In this document: one piece after another, positions 1-6,784 of the stretch
Position numbering within the stretch: the stretch's first letter is position 1
Layout: each line of letters starts with the position of its first letter
Origin: a bacterium
GTDB lineage: Bacteria > UBA6262
Assembly: GCA_028716025.1 (NCBI GenBank)
Contig: JAQUQP010000087.1
Location: 1 to 7,548 of the forward strand
Direction of reading: 5' to 3'
DNA: 7,548 nt
The notes under the pieces: model-generated
The model's input: only the letters and a program-made list of their open reading frames with translations
What the model was told of the DNA's origin: nothing
Databases searched by the model: none
Program-made: the position numbers and the translations under genes

Positions 1-474
1 GAGATCATTAGAAAAACATTTGATTTCAAAACTATTACGATAAAAACAAAAGTTCTAAATATAGTCGAAGAAGTAGCTAAAACCATCAATATTGCCGAAG
101 CTGATATTATTGTTTCTGGCGGACGCGGTATGGGCGGACCAGAAAATTTCAAACTCGTTGAAGAACTGGCTCAGGTACTAGGAGGGGCGGTCGGTTCCAG
201 CCGGGCAGCAGTTGATGCTGGGTGGATGCCATATTCCCACCAGGTAGGCCAAACCGGACGTACAGTGTGCCCTAAGTTATATATCGCTTGCGGCATTAGC
301 GGGGCTATCCAGCATTTAGTGGGTATGCAGTCTTCTGACATGATTATTGCTATTAATAAAGACCCTCAGGCTCCGATCTTCAAAGTAGCTACCTTTGGCA
401 TAGAAGGAGATGTTTTACAGGTATTGCCGGCATTAACCAAGCAATTTAAAAAAGTTCTCGGAGGGGACTATTAA
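1..474 (+). CDS. etfA: Electron transfer flavoprotein subunit alpha, C-terminal part (5' end outside window)
   Basis: The reading frame is open from base 1 and ends at TAA 472-474, giving the last 157 residues. ETF alpha/beta is a soluble heterodimer that carries electrons from acyl-CoA or other dehydrogenases to a quinone reductase or other acceptor. The alpha C-terminal domain binds FAD. Numbered from base 1, the visible FAD-domain motifs are [11 protein letters not shown] (from 39), [10 protein letters not shown] (66-75), the GQTG loop (83-86), GISGAIQH (98-105) and [11 protein letters not shown] shortly after; together these are diagnostic of EtfA. The N-terminal domain and any etfB lie upstream of the window. 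The coding end also holds the Shine-Dalgarno of smc, so the two genes are probably translated from one message. Whether this is a classical or a bifurcating ETF cannot be judged from this fragment. The product call is secure; only the 5' boundary is unknown. Confidence 0.96.
   Translation, partial: EIIRKTFDFKTITIKTKVLNIVEEVAKTINIAEADIIVSGGRGMGGPENFKLVEELAQVLGGAVGSSRAAVDAGWMPYSHQVGQTGRTVCPKLYIACGISGAIQHLVGMQSSDMIIAINKDPQAPIFKVATFGIEGDVLQVLPALTKQFKKVLGGDY
460..464 (+). promoter_or_regulatory. Shine-Dalgarno of smc, inside the end of etfA
   Basis: GGAGG lies 10 bases before ATG 475, within the last etfA codons. It fixes the smc start at the ATG that directly abuts the etfA TAA and supports translation from a shared mRNA. 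Confidence 0.8.
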
Positions 475-3400
475 ATGTATTTTAAGAAAATGGAATTGTT
501 TGGCTTTAAAAGCTTCGCCGAAAAAACAGAGTTAATGCTTGAACCCGGAGTAACTGCCATAGTCGGTCCTAATGGCTGTGGTAAGACCAATATTTCAGAC
601 GCTATACGCTGGGTCCTTGGTGAACAGAGTGCCAAACAGTTGCGCGGCGGGAAAATGGAAGATGTGATCTTTAATGGCTCTCGGACCAGGCAACCAATGG
701 GCATGGCTGAGGTTTCCCTGACGATGGATAATTCTCAGAATGTTTTACCGGTTGATTATAGCGAAATAAACGTTACTCGCAGGTTGTTCCGCAGCGGGGA
801 GAGTGAATATCTTTTAAATAAGGTCCCATGCCGTCACAAAGATATAATTGAGCTGTTTATGGATACCGGCGTAGGAACAGACGCTTATTCAACTTTGGAG
901 AATAAGCAGATCGAAATGATCCTTAATTCTAAGCCCGAAGACCGGAGATTTTTGTTCGAGGAAGCCGCCGGAGTGATGAAATATAAAGTGCGCAAGAATG
1001 AAGCTTTGCATAAACTGGAACAAACCGCACAGAATCTGCTGCGCTTGGGGGATGTCATTAATGAAGTGAAGTCGCGCATTAGTTCTTTGGATTACCAGGC
1101 TCGTAAAGCCCGGCAATTCCAGAAGTACCAGGAAGAGCTTAAAACTATGGAATTAAACAGTCTGTACTATTCCTGGAACTCACTTAAGAATGATGCTGAT
1201 GGATTAGAAACCCTGGAACTGCAGTTTACCCAGGGTGCGGAAAAGATCAATAGTGAGATCGCTACGTGTGAAGGAAAGGTAGCCGAAATCAAGCTAGCCT
1301 TAACTTCATTAGATGAGCAGATCGTAGCTGCCCAGCAAAAAGCTTTTGGTATAGATTCGCAAATAGCCCGGCTGGAAGATAAGGTCTTCGGCTCCCAGGA
1401 AAGAAAGAAAGAATTAGAACAGAAGCTAATAGAACTTTCGCAGGAAAAATGGGAACTCGAAGAGAAATTTAATAACCTGGCAGATGAACAGAAAAAAACA
1501 AACAAGGAAAAAGAAGAGTTAACGACCAGACTGCAGGAATTGGAAAAAACTTTTCAGGCACAAAATTCCCAGTACGAGAGCAATCGTTTATCGCTGAATG
1601 AACAGGTCAAGGCTTTAGATGAAGAAAAAGCCGGTTATATAGACTTGTTAAATAAATTGGCGCAGATTAAAAATACGCTTACCAGTATTACCAGCGAAAG
1701 GAAGAACGCGCAGGGATTAAAGGATAAACTTAATCAACAGGTCATAACCATCAATTCTCAGGTCGCTGATTTGAATAATACCACTCAGGAATTGGCAGTG
1801 CAATGCCAGGATCAAAACCAGATTTATCACCAGCTGGTTCAGGAAAATAAGCTACTGGAAGAAACTAGGCAAAAACAGAAGGAAGAACTAGCTATCCTGG
1901 ATCGGCAGTTTGATGAAGCAAGAAATGAATTTAACCTGAAAAATTCCTTGTTGGCATCCCTGATCGAATTGAAAGAAAGTTTTGCCGGGTATGAAGAGGG
2001 TGTGAAACAAATATTGTCACAGCGCCCAGTCGGAGTATTGGGCTCTATCCCGGAAATGATTCAGATCTCCCATGAAGAATACGCTCCTTTAATAGAAATG
2101 GCTTTAGCAGAAAAACTACAATATGTGTTATGTGAGAACGATCAATCAGCGGCTGGTGTGATAGTCGCGACCAAGACAGGAGAATCAGCCAGGGTAACTA
2201 CTGTATCCCTGGAAAATTTCCAAGCTTCGTATAGTCAACCCGAATCCCGGCCAATACCAGGACAGGAAGGGGTAATAGACCGGGCCAGTTCATATGTCAA
2301 GGTAAAGGAACAGTATTCAGCCTTAATTGAGTACCTCCTAGGGAGTACGTACATTGTGCAGGATCAGGAATCAGCCCGGATAATTATGAGCAAATATCAT
2401 AATATTAAAGCTATTACCGTAAAAGGTGAGCTATTTACCCATCCTGCGATCATAAGCGTAGGGGGTAAAAATTCAAGCGGGTTATTAGAGCGGGAAATCA
2501 GGATAAAACATCTGCAGGAAGAGAAAATATTACTGGAAACAGCAGTGCAAAGACTGGCTGGCCAGAAAGAACAACAAACCGGTAGCTTGGCTGATATTGA
2601 TGTACGGCTAAAATCATTGGCCGGTGAAATACAGTCCAAACTACTTAAGTTAGGAGCCTTACAAAAAGACAATGAACAAGCTAATACGCGTTTAAAAGAA
2701 CTGCAACAAGAACTAGATATTTTCCGGGCAGAAGAAAAATCACTGGATAAGCACCTGATGGAGCACCAGGAATTAATAGAAAAAGTGAACCGGGAGTACC
2801 AGACTAGCGATGAAGAAGAGAAACAAGCTAAACTGCGCCTGGGAGAACGGGAACAAAGCTTGTCAATTCTAAATGCGCAAACTGCCAAACTGCAGGGTGA
2901 TTTGACCACTTTAAAAGTGGATTTGGCGGCCAGCAAGGGAAAAAGCGAAAATCTGTGTGTCTTGATGGAGAGATTCAGCGAAAATGAAAAGGACCTAAAA
3001 AATGAAATTGAAAAAACAAAAGCTGAGCACGCCTTTATCGAAAAACAAATAAGCGAATTGGACCAGACAAAAACTGAAGTAGAAGAAAATATCAATAAAA
3101 TGTTGCTGGATAAAAAAGACGCGGATCAAGTACTGGAAAAAATGCGGATGCAAAAGCAGGATATGATCGTAGGTTTGCGGGCGCAAGAAGCTAAAATCGA
3201 CACCTGGAAGCAGGAGACAGACAGGCTGCAACAAAAAAAGCATGAACAGGAAATTAAAAGAGTGCACATTGATACGCAGCGGGAACAAATAAGCCGGTCC
3301 CTGTCGGAAAAATACAATGTAGCTATTGAAAACGCCAGCCTGCCTCAAAATCTGCCTCTTCCGGATGAAGAAGAGATCGCTAAAACCCGGAAAAAAATTG

Positions 3401-4014
3401 ATTCCCTGGGACCAGTAAATCTGGTCGCCATTGATGAATATGAACAACTACAGGAAAGATATAATTTCCTTTTAAAACAGCAGGAGGATATGATCCGGGC
3501 CCAGGAAGATATACATAAAGTGATCAGTAAGATCAACCAGACTTCCAGGGAATATTTTGAAACCACCTTCAAACAAGTACAACAAAACTTTTCTTTGCTG
3601 TTCAAACAACTCTTTGAAGGGGGAGAAGCGGAAATGGTCCTGACCAATCCGGAAGACCTTCTGGAAACGGGGATCGATATTAATGTCCAACCGCCTGGGA
3701 AAAAGTTGACCAATATAACCTTGCTTTCCGGGGGAGAAAAAGCTTTGACCGCTATTGCCATCCTTTTCGCCATATTTATGGTAAAGCCCAGTCCGTTCTG
3801 TGTGCTGGACGAAATTGACGCGCCGCTGGATGACTCTAATTTGAACCGGTTTAACCGTATGCTCTTGGAATTCTCTGAAAAAACCCAGTTTATCATGATT
3901 ACCCATAATAAGAAGAGTATGGAGATGGCTAACGTATTATATGGCGTGACCATGGAAGAATTCGGCATTTCGAAGTTGGTATCAGTTAAATTCAGAAGCG
4001 CTGTGCCAGCATAA
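475..4014 (+). CDS. smc: Chromosome segregation protein SMC (ATPase)
   Basis: A complete 1179-residue SMC, the usual length for bacteria. SMC dimers form an ATP-driven ring that, with ScpA and ScpB (not in this window), loads on DNA and extrudes loops to organise and segregate the chromosome. The N-terminal head begins YFKKMELFGFKSF and has Walker A GPNGCGKT at 31-38. This is followed by the conserved EEAAG and KYK region near 165-175. A long charged, Gln/Glu/Lys-rich coiled coil runs from about 170 to 500. The hinge lies near 519-664, ending in a GG pair. The return coil covers about 670-1000. The C-terminal head has the ABC signature LLSGGEKAL (from 1083), Walker B with catalytic Glu (CVLDEID, 1109-1115), a D-loop around 1119-1122, and the ITHNKKSMEMA switch with YGVTMEE. 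Small departures are Thr38 where many SMCs have Ser in Walker A, and YSTLENKQIE (138-147) where many have a Gln-Gly pair. The frame is intact and the identification is secure. Confidence 0.98.
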   Translation: MYFKKMELFGFKSFAEKTELMLEPGVTAIVGPNGCGKTNISDAIRWVLGEQSAKQLRGGKMEDVIFNGSRTRQPMGMAEVSLTMDNSQNVLPVDYSEINVTRRLFRSGESEYLLNKVPCRHKDIIELFMDTGVGTDAYSTLENKQIEMILNSKPEDRRFLFEEAAGVMKYKVRKNEALHKLEQTAQNLLRLGDVINEVKSRISSLDYQARKARQFQKYQEELKTMELNSLYYSWNSLKNDADGLETLELQFTQGAEKINSEIATCEGKVAEIKLALTSLDEQIVAAQQKAFGIDSQIARLEDKVFGSQERKKELEQKLIELSQEKWELEEKFNNLADEQKKTNKEKEELTTRLQELEKTFQAQNSQYESNRLSLNEQVKALDEEKAGYIDLLNKLAQIKNTLTSITSERKNAQGLKDKLNQQVITINSQVADLNNTTQELAVQCQDQNQIYHQLVQENKLLEETRQKQKEELAILDRQFDEARNEFNLKNSLLASLIELKESFAGYEEGVKQILSQRPVGVLGSIPEMIQISHEEYAPLIEMALAEKLQYVLCENDQSAAGVIVATKTGESARVTTVSLENFQASYSQPESRPIPGQEGVIDRASSYVKVKEQYSALIEYLLGSTYIVQDQESARIIMSKYHNIKAITVKGELFTHPAIISVGGKNSSGLLEREIRIKHLQEEKILLETAVQRLAGQKEQQTGSLADIDVRLKSLAGEIQSKLLKLGALQKDNEQANTRLKELQQELDIFRAEEKSLDKHLMEHQELIEKVNREYQTSDEEEKQAKLRLGEREQSLSILNAQTAKLQGDLTTLKVDLAASKGKSENLCVLMERFSENEKDLKNEIEKTKAEHAFIEKQISELDQTKTEVEENINKMLLDKKDADQVLEKMRMQKQDMIVGLRAQEAKIDTWKQETDRLQQKKHEQEIKRVHIDTQREQISRSLSEKYNVAIENASLPQNLPLPDEEEIAKTRKKIDSLGPVNLVAIDEYEQLQERYNFLLKQQEDMIRAQEDIHKVISKINQTSREYFETTFKQVQQNFSLLFKQLFEGGEAEMVLTNPEDLLETGIDINVQPPGKKLTNITLLSGGEKALTAIAILFAIFMVKPSPFCVLDEIDAPLDDSNLNRFNRMLLEFSEKTQFIMITHNKKSMEMANVLYGVTMEEFGISKLVSVKFRSAVPA

Positions 4015-4019
4015 TTACA

Positions 4020-4766
4020 GTGATGATGAATAAAAAAGTAAATATACTAGGCTTCCAGATAGACAATATACAGATGCCTGAAACTATCACCAGGATCAAA
4101 GGTTATATTCAGAGCAGGACACCGCATCAAATAATTACCGCGAATTCATTAATGTTGCGCACGGCTTATGATAATAAGCGGCTAAAAGAAGTATTTGCCA
4201 AGTCTGACTTGATAGTTCCAGACAGCATTGGGATGATCCTGGCTGGCAAGATAATAGGACAACCTTTACAGGAAAGAGTCCCCGGCATTGATCTAATGTA
4301 CCAGTTGTTTGCTCTTTGCCAGAAAGAAAACTTCTCAATATATTTACTGGGTGCCAAGCCGGGAGTATCGTCTCAAGCGGCAGAACAGGTTCGTCGGCAA
4401 TTCCCTGGAATAAGGATCTCCGGCGCTCATCACGGATATTTTGATGAAAGGGAAGAGTCCCAGCTGATCGCGGAAATAAATAAAATAAAGCCGGATATAT
4501 TATTCGTCGGTTTTAATATTCCCCGTCAAGAACTTTGGATAGCTGAACATTTGTCCGACTTGGCGGTGCCAGCGGTGATTGGGATTGGCGGAAGTCTTGA
4601 TGTGATCAGCGGCCGGATAAAAAGAGCGCCTACAGGCATGCAACAAGCGGGACTAGAATGGCTCTGGCGGACAATAGTAGAACCATGGCGGATAAAGCGC
4701 ATTATTTTATTACCTGGTTTCCTGTGGAAAGTATACCAGCAAAAATTGCAGGGTAAGGGACGATGA
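4020..4766 (+). CDS. WecG/TagA/CpsF family (GT26) glycosyltransferase
   Basis: A 248-residue protein of typical family length. GT26 enzymes transfer a sugar such as N-acetylmannosamine or its uronic acid from a UDP-sugar to an undecaprenyl-diphosphate-linked acceptor at the inner face of the membrane. Products include teichoic-acid linkage units, enterobacterial common antigen and exopolysaccharide. Visible family motifs are ITANSLML with conserved Thr40 and Asn42, a catalytic-region Asp68 in IVPDSIGM, a central Rossmann-like segment (YLLGAKPG), GFNIPRQELWIAEH, GIGGSLDVISGRIKRAP, and the C-terminal LEWLWRTIVEPWRIKR, which binds the membrane-linked acceptor in TagA. The start is ambiguous: GTG 4020, ATG 4023 and ATG 4026 are consecutive in frame, and no good Shine-Dalgarno precedes them. 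Translation probably depends on coupling to smc, which ends five bases earlier. The donor and acceptor sugars cannot be told from sequence, so no tagA or wecG symbol is given. Family certain, substrate unknown. Confidence 0.93.
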   Translation: MMMNKKVNILGFQIDNIQMPETITRIKGYIQSRTPHQIITANSLMLRTAYDNKRLKEVFAKSDLIVPDSIGMILAGKIIGQPLQERVPGIDLMYQLFALCQKENFSIYLLGAKPGVSSQAAEQVRRQFPGIRISGAHHGYFDEREESQLIAEINKIKPDILFVGFNIPRQELWIAEHLSDLAVPAVIGIGGSLDVISGRIKRAPTGMQQAGLEWLWRTIVEPWRIKRIILLPGFLWKVYQQKLQGKGR

Positions 4767-4813
4767 ATCCTATTAGACCTCAAAATAAATGCGCGATTAG
4801 AATATCAGACAGA

Positions 4814-4844
4814 TTGGCAGAGAAATAATCAAAATCTATATATT
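4814..4844 (+). promoter_or_regulatory. Candidate sigma70-type promoter for the phosphoesterase-kinase pair
   Basis: TTGGCA at 4814-4819 matches the -35 consensus at five of six positions. A 17-base spacer then gives TATATA at 4837-4842; a 19-base spacer gives the better-matching TATATT at 4839-4844. Transcription would start near 4850, leaving a leader of about 20 bases before GTG 4872. The -10 region overlaps a 12-base palindrome, TATATTAATATA (4839-4850). AT-rich gaps yield such matches easily, so this is a plausible call rather than a firm one. Confidence 0.45.
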
Positions 4845-4857
4845 AATATAGTGTTGT

Positions 4858-4862
4858 AGAGG
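4858..4862 (+). promoter_or_regulatory. Shine-Dalgarno supporting the GTG start at 4872
   Basis: AGAGG sits nine bases upstream of GTG 4872. It favours this non-ATG start, which places the metal-binding DIH motif at residues 8-10, where the family expects it. Confidence 0.65.
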
Positions 4863-4871
4863 TCTAGCCGG

Positions 4872-5612
4872 GTGAAAATAGGGGTAATAGCTGATATTCA
4901 TAGTAACCTTACTGCTCTTAATGAAGTATTACAGGATTTGGCTGTGGAACAAGTTGAAGGCTACCTGGTCTTGGGAGATCTGGTAGGGTATGGGCCGTAT
5001 CCTAATGAATGCATAGAGTTGTTGCAAAAACTTCCGAATACTGATATCATTGTGGGGAACCATGATTGGGCGGCTATAGAGCTTGAAGATATCTCCCTTT
5101 TTAATGAAGAAGCCAGGCAAGCTATTCTTTGGACTAGGTCAGTAATTACCCCAGCGGCAGCTGAATATCTTGGTTCACTGGAATATATTATCAGTAAGGG
5201 CCAGTATATGCTGGTGCATGGAAGTCCCAGAGATCCTCTGGATGAATATCTTATTAATATTGATAGATTTGATAAAAATATTTCTTTCTTGAAAGCCGAT
5301 ATTTGTTTTATCGGACATAGCCATTTACCGTTATATTTTAATAGACAAAAAGAGAATGGAAACTCCGAAATGCGGGCTCTTAAAGATCAAGAAGTATTAA
5401 CCCTGGCCCCCGGCATAATTCATGTTATCAATCCCGGGTCGGTAGGGCAACCGCGTGATCGTGATCCCAGAGCCAGCTATGGCATCTTTGATACTCAGAA
5501 TATGACTTTTATCCAGAAACGAAGAGCCTATAATATAGCTGAGGTACAAACCAAAATGACTGAGCAGCTTTTGCCAAAATCTTTAGTTGATCGATTAACT
5601 GAAGGGGTATAA
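4872..5612 (+). CDS. Metallophosphoesterase, YfcE/MJ0936-like (calcineurin-like fold)
   Basis: A 246-residue enzyme with the full set of dinuclear-metal motifs. These are MKIGVIADIHSN (Asp8, His10), GDLVGYG (Asp36), GNHDWA (Asn63, His64, Asp65), LVHGSPRD (His116) and GHSH (148-151), followed by INPGSVGQPRDRDP near 190-205. These residues coordinate two divalent metals that activate water to hydrolyse phosphomono- or phosphodiesters. The GD segment lacks the DRG of PP1/PP2A-type protein phosphatases and looks like the Metallophos_2 group. Members of that group cleave artificial phosphodiesters or cyclic nucleotides in vitro, often with unknown natural substrates. No signal peptide or membrane segment is visible, so it should be cytosolic. 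It starts with GTG behind AGAGG. The kinase gene follows six bases after its stop, so the two are likely co-transcribed. Protein-phosphatase activity against kinase targets is possible but unsupported by the motifs. Confidence 0.92.
   Translation: MKIGVIADIHSNLTALNEVLQDLAVEQVEGYLVLGDLVGYGPYPNECIELLQKLPNTDIIVGNHDWAAIELEDISLFNEEARQAILWTRSVITPAAAEYLGSLEYIISKGQYMLVHGSPRDPLDEYLINIDRFDKNISFLKADICFIGHSHLPLYFNRQKENGNSEMRALKDQEVLTLAPGIIHVINPGSVGQPRDRDPRASYGIFDTQNMTFIQKRRAYNIAEVQTKMTEQLLPKSLVDRLTEGV
5601..5607 (+). promoter_or_regulatory. Shine-Dalgarno of the kinase gene
   Basis: GAAGGGG lies inside the final codons of the phosphoesterase gene, about 11 bases before ATG 5619. This supports the chosen kinase start and joint translation of the pair. 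Confidence 0.6.
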
Positions 5613-5618
5613 ACACTC

Positions 5619-6590
5619 ATGATTAAAATTAAGCCGGGCTATATTTTAGATAATAAGTACGAGATCAAAAAAACAGTTGCCAAAGGCGCAATGGGAGCTG
5701 TTTTTAAAGCGGAAACAACAGATACCAAACAAATGGTCGCTATTAAAGTTCCTTTACCTGGATTTGATCAGGAATTATCCAGCATGCAACGCTTCCAGCA
5801 GGCTGAGAAGATTCAGTTTTTCCTTAATCACCCAAACATTGTCAAAGCCTACAAACCAGACTATCAAAAAAGTTTTCCCTATGTGATCATGGAGTATGTT
5901 GACGGTCCTTCCCTGGAATATTTGATGAACCAGAGCCGGCGCCTGACTATAGAAGATGCCACTAATTATACAATCCAAATGTGTAACGCTTTAGATTATC
6001 TAAGGCAGAAGAACGTAATTCATCATGATATTAAACCGTCCAATATTGTCATAGATATGCAAAAGCAATTAAAATTGACCGATTTCGGCATATCTTTTTG
6101 TCAGGGAATGGAAGCCGAGATCTGGGCTAGCCTGGTTAGTATAGGCGGAACGCTGGCCTATATGGCTCCGGAAAAGATCCGGGACCACGCGCTTAATGAT
6201 TATCGCAGTGATATTTATTCCCTGGGTGTGCTAATGTACCATATGTTTACAGGTAAGATGCCTTTTAGCGGTACGACCGAAGAAGTGATCGGTGCGCAGA
6301 TCACTCAGAATTTTATAAGTCCTAGCGTGCTTAATCCCTCTATTCCTCCGGCTATTGAACGGATTATTTTAAAAGCCATGTCGCCAACTCCTAATGAACG
6401 TTACCAGGATGTAACGATCATTAAGAATGATCTGGAAAAAGCAGTCTCCATGTCTTCCCGGAAAACCAAATCCATTAAAATGACCCTAATACCGGAGATT
6501 GGGATACCGATCTGGATTTTGTATATGATCCTGGGAATTATTATTCTGGCTGCTGTTGTTATGATCGTTTATGTTAATTTACATCAATAA
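5619..6590 (+). CDS. Serine/threonine protein kinase, Hanks type, C-terminally membrane-anchored
   Basis: A 323-residue protein made of one kinase domain (about 8-275), a short basic linker and one hydrophobic helix (about 296-319). Only four residues follow the helix, so the catalytic domain should face the cytoplasm with no external sensor. Seen motifs are the nucleotide loop AKGAMGAVFKA (21-31), Lys43 in VAIKV, a candidate helix-C Glu63, EYVDG hinge region (92-96), catalytic loop HHDIKPSN (135-142, Asp137 and Asn142), DFG (155-157), GTLAYMAPE (177-185), Asp198 in SDIYSLG, and Arg261 in NERYQD. All phosphotransfer residues are present, so it should be active. Two oddities stand out. The HRD motif reads HHD, making it a non-RD kinase. 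The first glycine of the G-x-G-x-x-G loop is Ala21. No PASTA, TPR or WD repeats are present. It lies six bases after the phosphoesterase gene, and no terminator is visible after its stop. Targets are unknown. Confidence 0.95.
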   Translation: MIKIKPGYILDNKYEIKKTVAKGAMGAVFKAETTDTKQMVAIKVPLPGFDQELSSMQRFQQAEKIQFFLNHPNIVKAYKPDYQKSFPYVIMEYVDGPSLEYLMNQSRRLTIEDATNYTIQMCNALDYLRQKNVIHHDIKPSNIVIDMQKQLKLTDFGISFCQGMEAEIWASLVSIGGTLAYMAPEKIRDHALNDYRSDIYSLGVLMYHMFTGKMPFSGTTEEVIGAQITQNFISPSVLNPSIPPAIERIILKAMSPTPNERYQDVTIIKNDLEKAVSMSSRKTKSIKMTLIPEIGIPIWILYMILGIIILAAVVMIVYVNLHQ

Positions 6591-6594
6591 AGTG

Positions 6595-6623
6595 TTGACT
6601 TTGTCATAATATTATGATATTAT
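6595..6623 (+). promoter_or_regulatory. Promoter of the riboswitch-ribD transcript
   Basis: TTGACT (6595-6600) and TATTAT (6618-6623), separated by exactly 17 bases, each match the sigma70 consensus at five of six positions. Transcription would begin near 6630, just before the aptamer. The -35 starts five bases after the kinase stop codon. The spacer and -10 contain the tandem repeat ATATTATG twice (6609-6624) and a 12-base palindrome (6605-6616). Confidence 0.8.
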
Positions 6624-6630
6624 GTAGTTA

Positions 6631-6769
6631 ATTCAGGGTAAGGTGAAATTCCTTAACCGGTGGTTAAAGCCCACGAGGTCCGATGTACATCGGACCAGAC
6701 CTTGTGAGATTCAAGGGCCGACGGTAGCGAGGTTGATTAAACCTCTGATAGTCCGGATGAAAGAAGTAA
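6631..6769 (+). ncRNA. FMN riboswitch aptamer (RFN element)
   Basis: The conserved RFN blocks occur in order: AGGGTAAGGTGAAATTCC near the start, ACCGGTGGT..AAGCCCACGA, then TGTGAGATTC, GCCGACGGTA and AGTCCGGATGAAAGAAG. Visible helices are TAAGG/CCTTA (6639-6643 with 6651-6655), GTGG/CCAC (6660-6663 with 6671-6674), a variable arm that is a perfect palindrome (6677-6696), CCTTG/CAAGG (6700-6704 with 6712-6716) and GAGGTT/AACCTC (6729-6734 with 6740-6745). The closing P1 helix looks weak, roughly the TTAATTC region against GAAAGAA. The family binds FMN and represses riboflavin synthesis or transport genes. Its place directly before ribD, followed by an intrinsic terminator, indicates transcriptional attenuation. 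Identification is by conserved sequence and paired stems, not by a covariance-model score. Confidence 0.95.
6677..6696. repeat. Perfect 20-base palindrome forming the variable arm of the FMN aptamer
   Basis: The sequence begins GGTCCGAT, centres on GTAC and ends ATCGGACC, and it equals its own reverse complement. In RNA it gives an eight-base-pair stem with a GUAC loop. It lies where RFN elements carry a non-conserved, length-variable helix, so it is part of the riboswitch and not an independent element. Confidence 0.8.
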
Positions 6770-6784
6770 TATTGTTTTATTTGG

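Larger units (their letters stand above)
4774..4866. repeat. 8-bp inverted repeat flanking the tagA-like/phosphoesterase gap
   Basis: TAGACCTC at 4774-4781 is the exact reverse complement of GAGGTCTA at 4859-4866, with one further possible G-U pair outside (4773 with 4867). The right arm overlaps the AGAGG Shine-Dalgarno of the following gene. The stem could form only in RNA read through from upstream, because the promoter proposed at 4814-4844 lies between the arms. An 8-bp match over this distance could be chance. Confidence 0.4.

Noticed and set aside
130..474. Treating the ATG at 130 as the start of a small separate gene
   Set aside because: The same frame is open back to base 1 and encodes conserved EtfA sequence before that Met, including SGGRG, so it is an internal methionine.
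2397..3095. Long minus-strand open frame (232 codons) opposite the SMC coiled coil
   Set aside because: Its product is a Ser/Phe/Cys-rich low-complexity chain, the expected antisense of Glu/Lys/Gln-rich codons. It lies wholly inside a certain gene and has no recognisable domain.
3345..3968. Minus-strand open frame (207 codons) opposite the SMC C-terminal head
   Set aside because: It is fully antisense to conserved ATPase motifs, has a Ser-rich composition and no family resemblance, so it is a shadow of smc.
4763..4828. 21-codon frame whose ATG overlaps the stop of the GT26 gene (ATGA)
   Set aside because: The overlap looks like coupling, but the purine-rich AAGGGA is only two bases from the ATG, the product is very short and no similarity is recognisable. 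It is probably fortuitous.
5677..5886. Alternative + strand frame within the kinase gene
   Set aside because: It overlaps the conserved nucleotide-loop and Lys43 region in another frame and has no recognisable motif.
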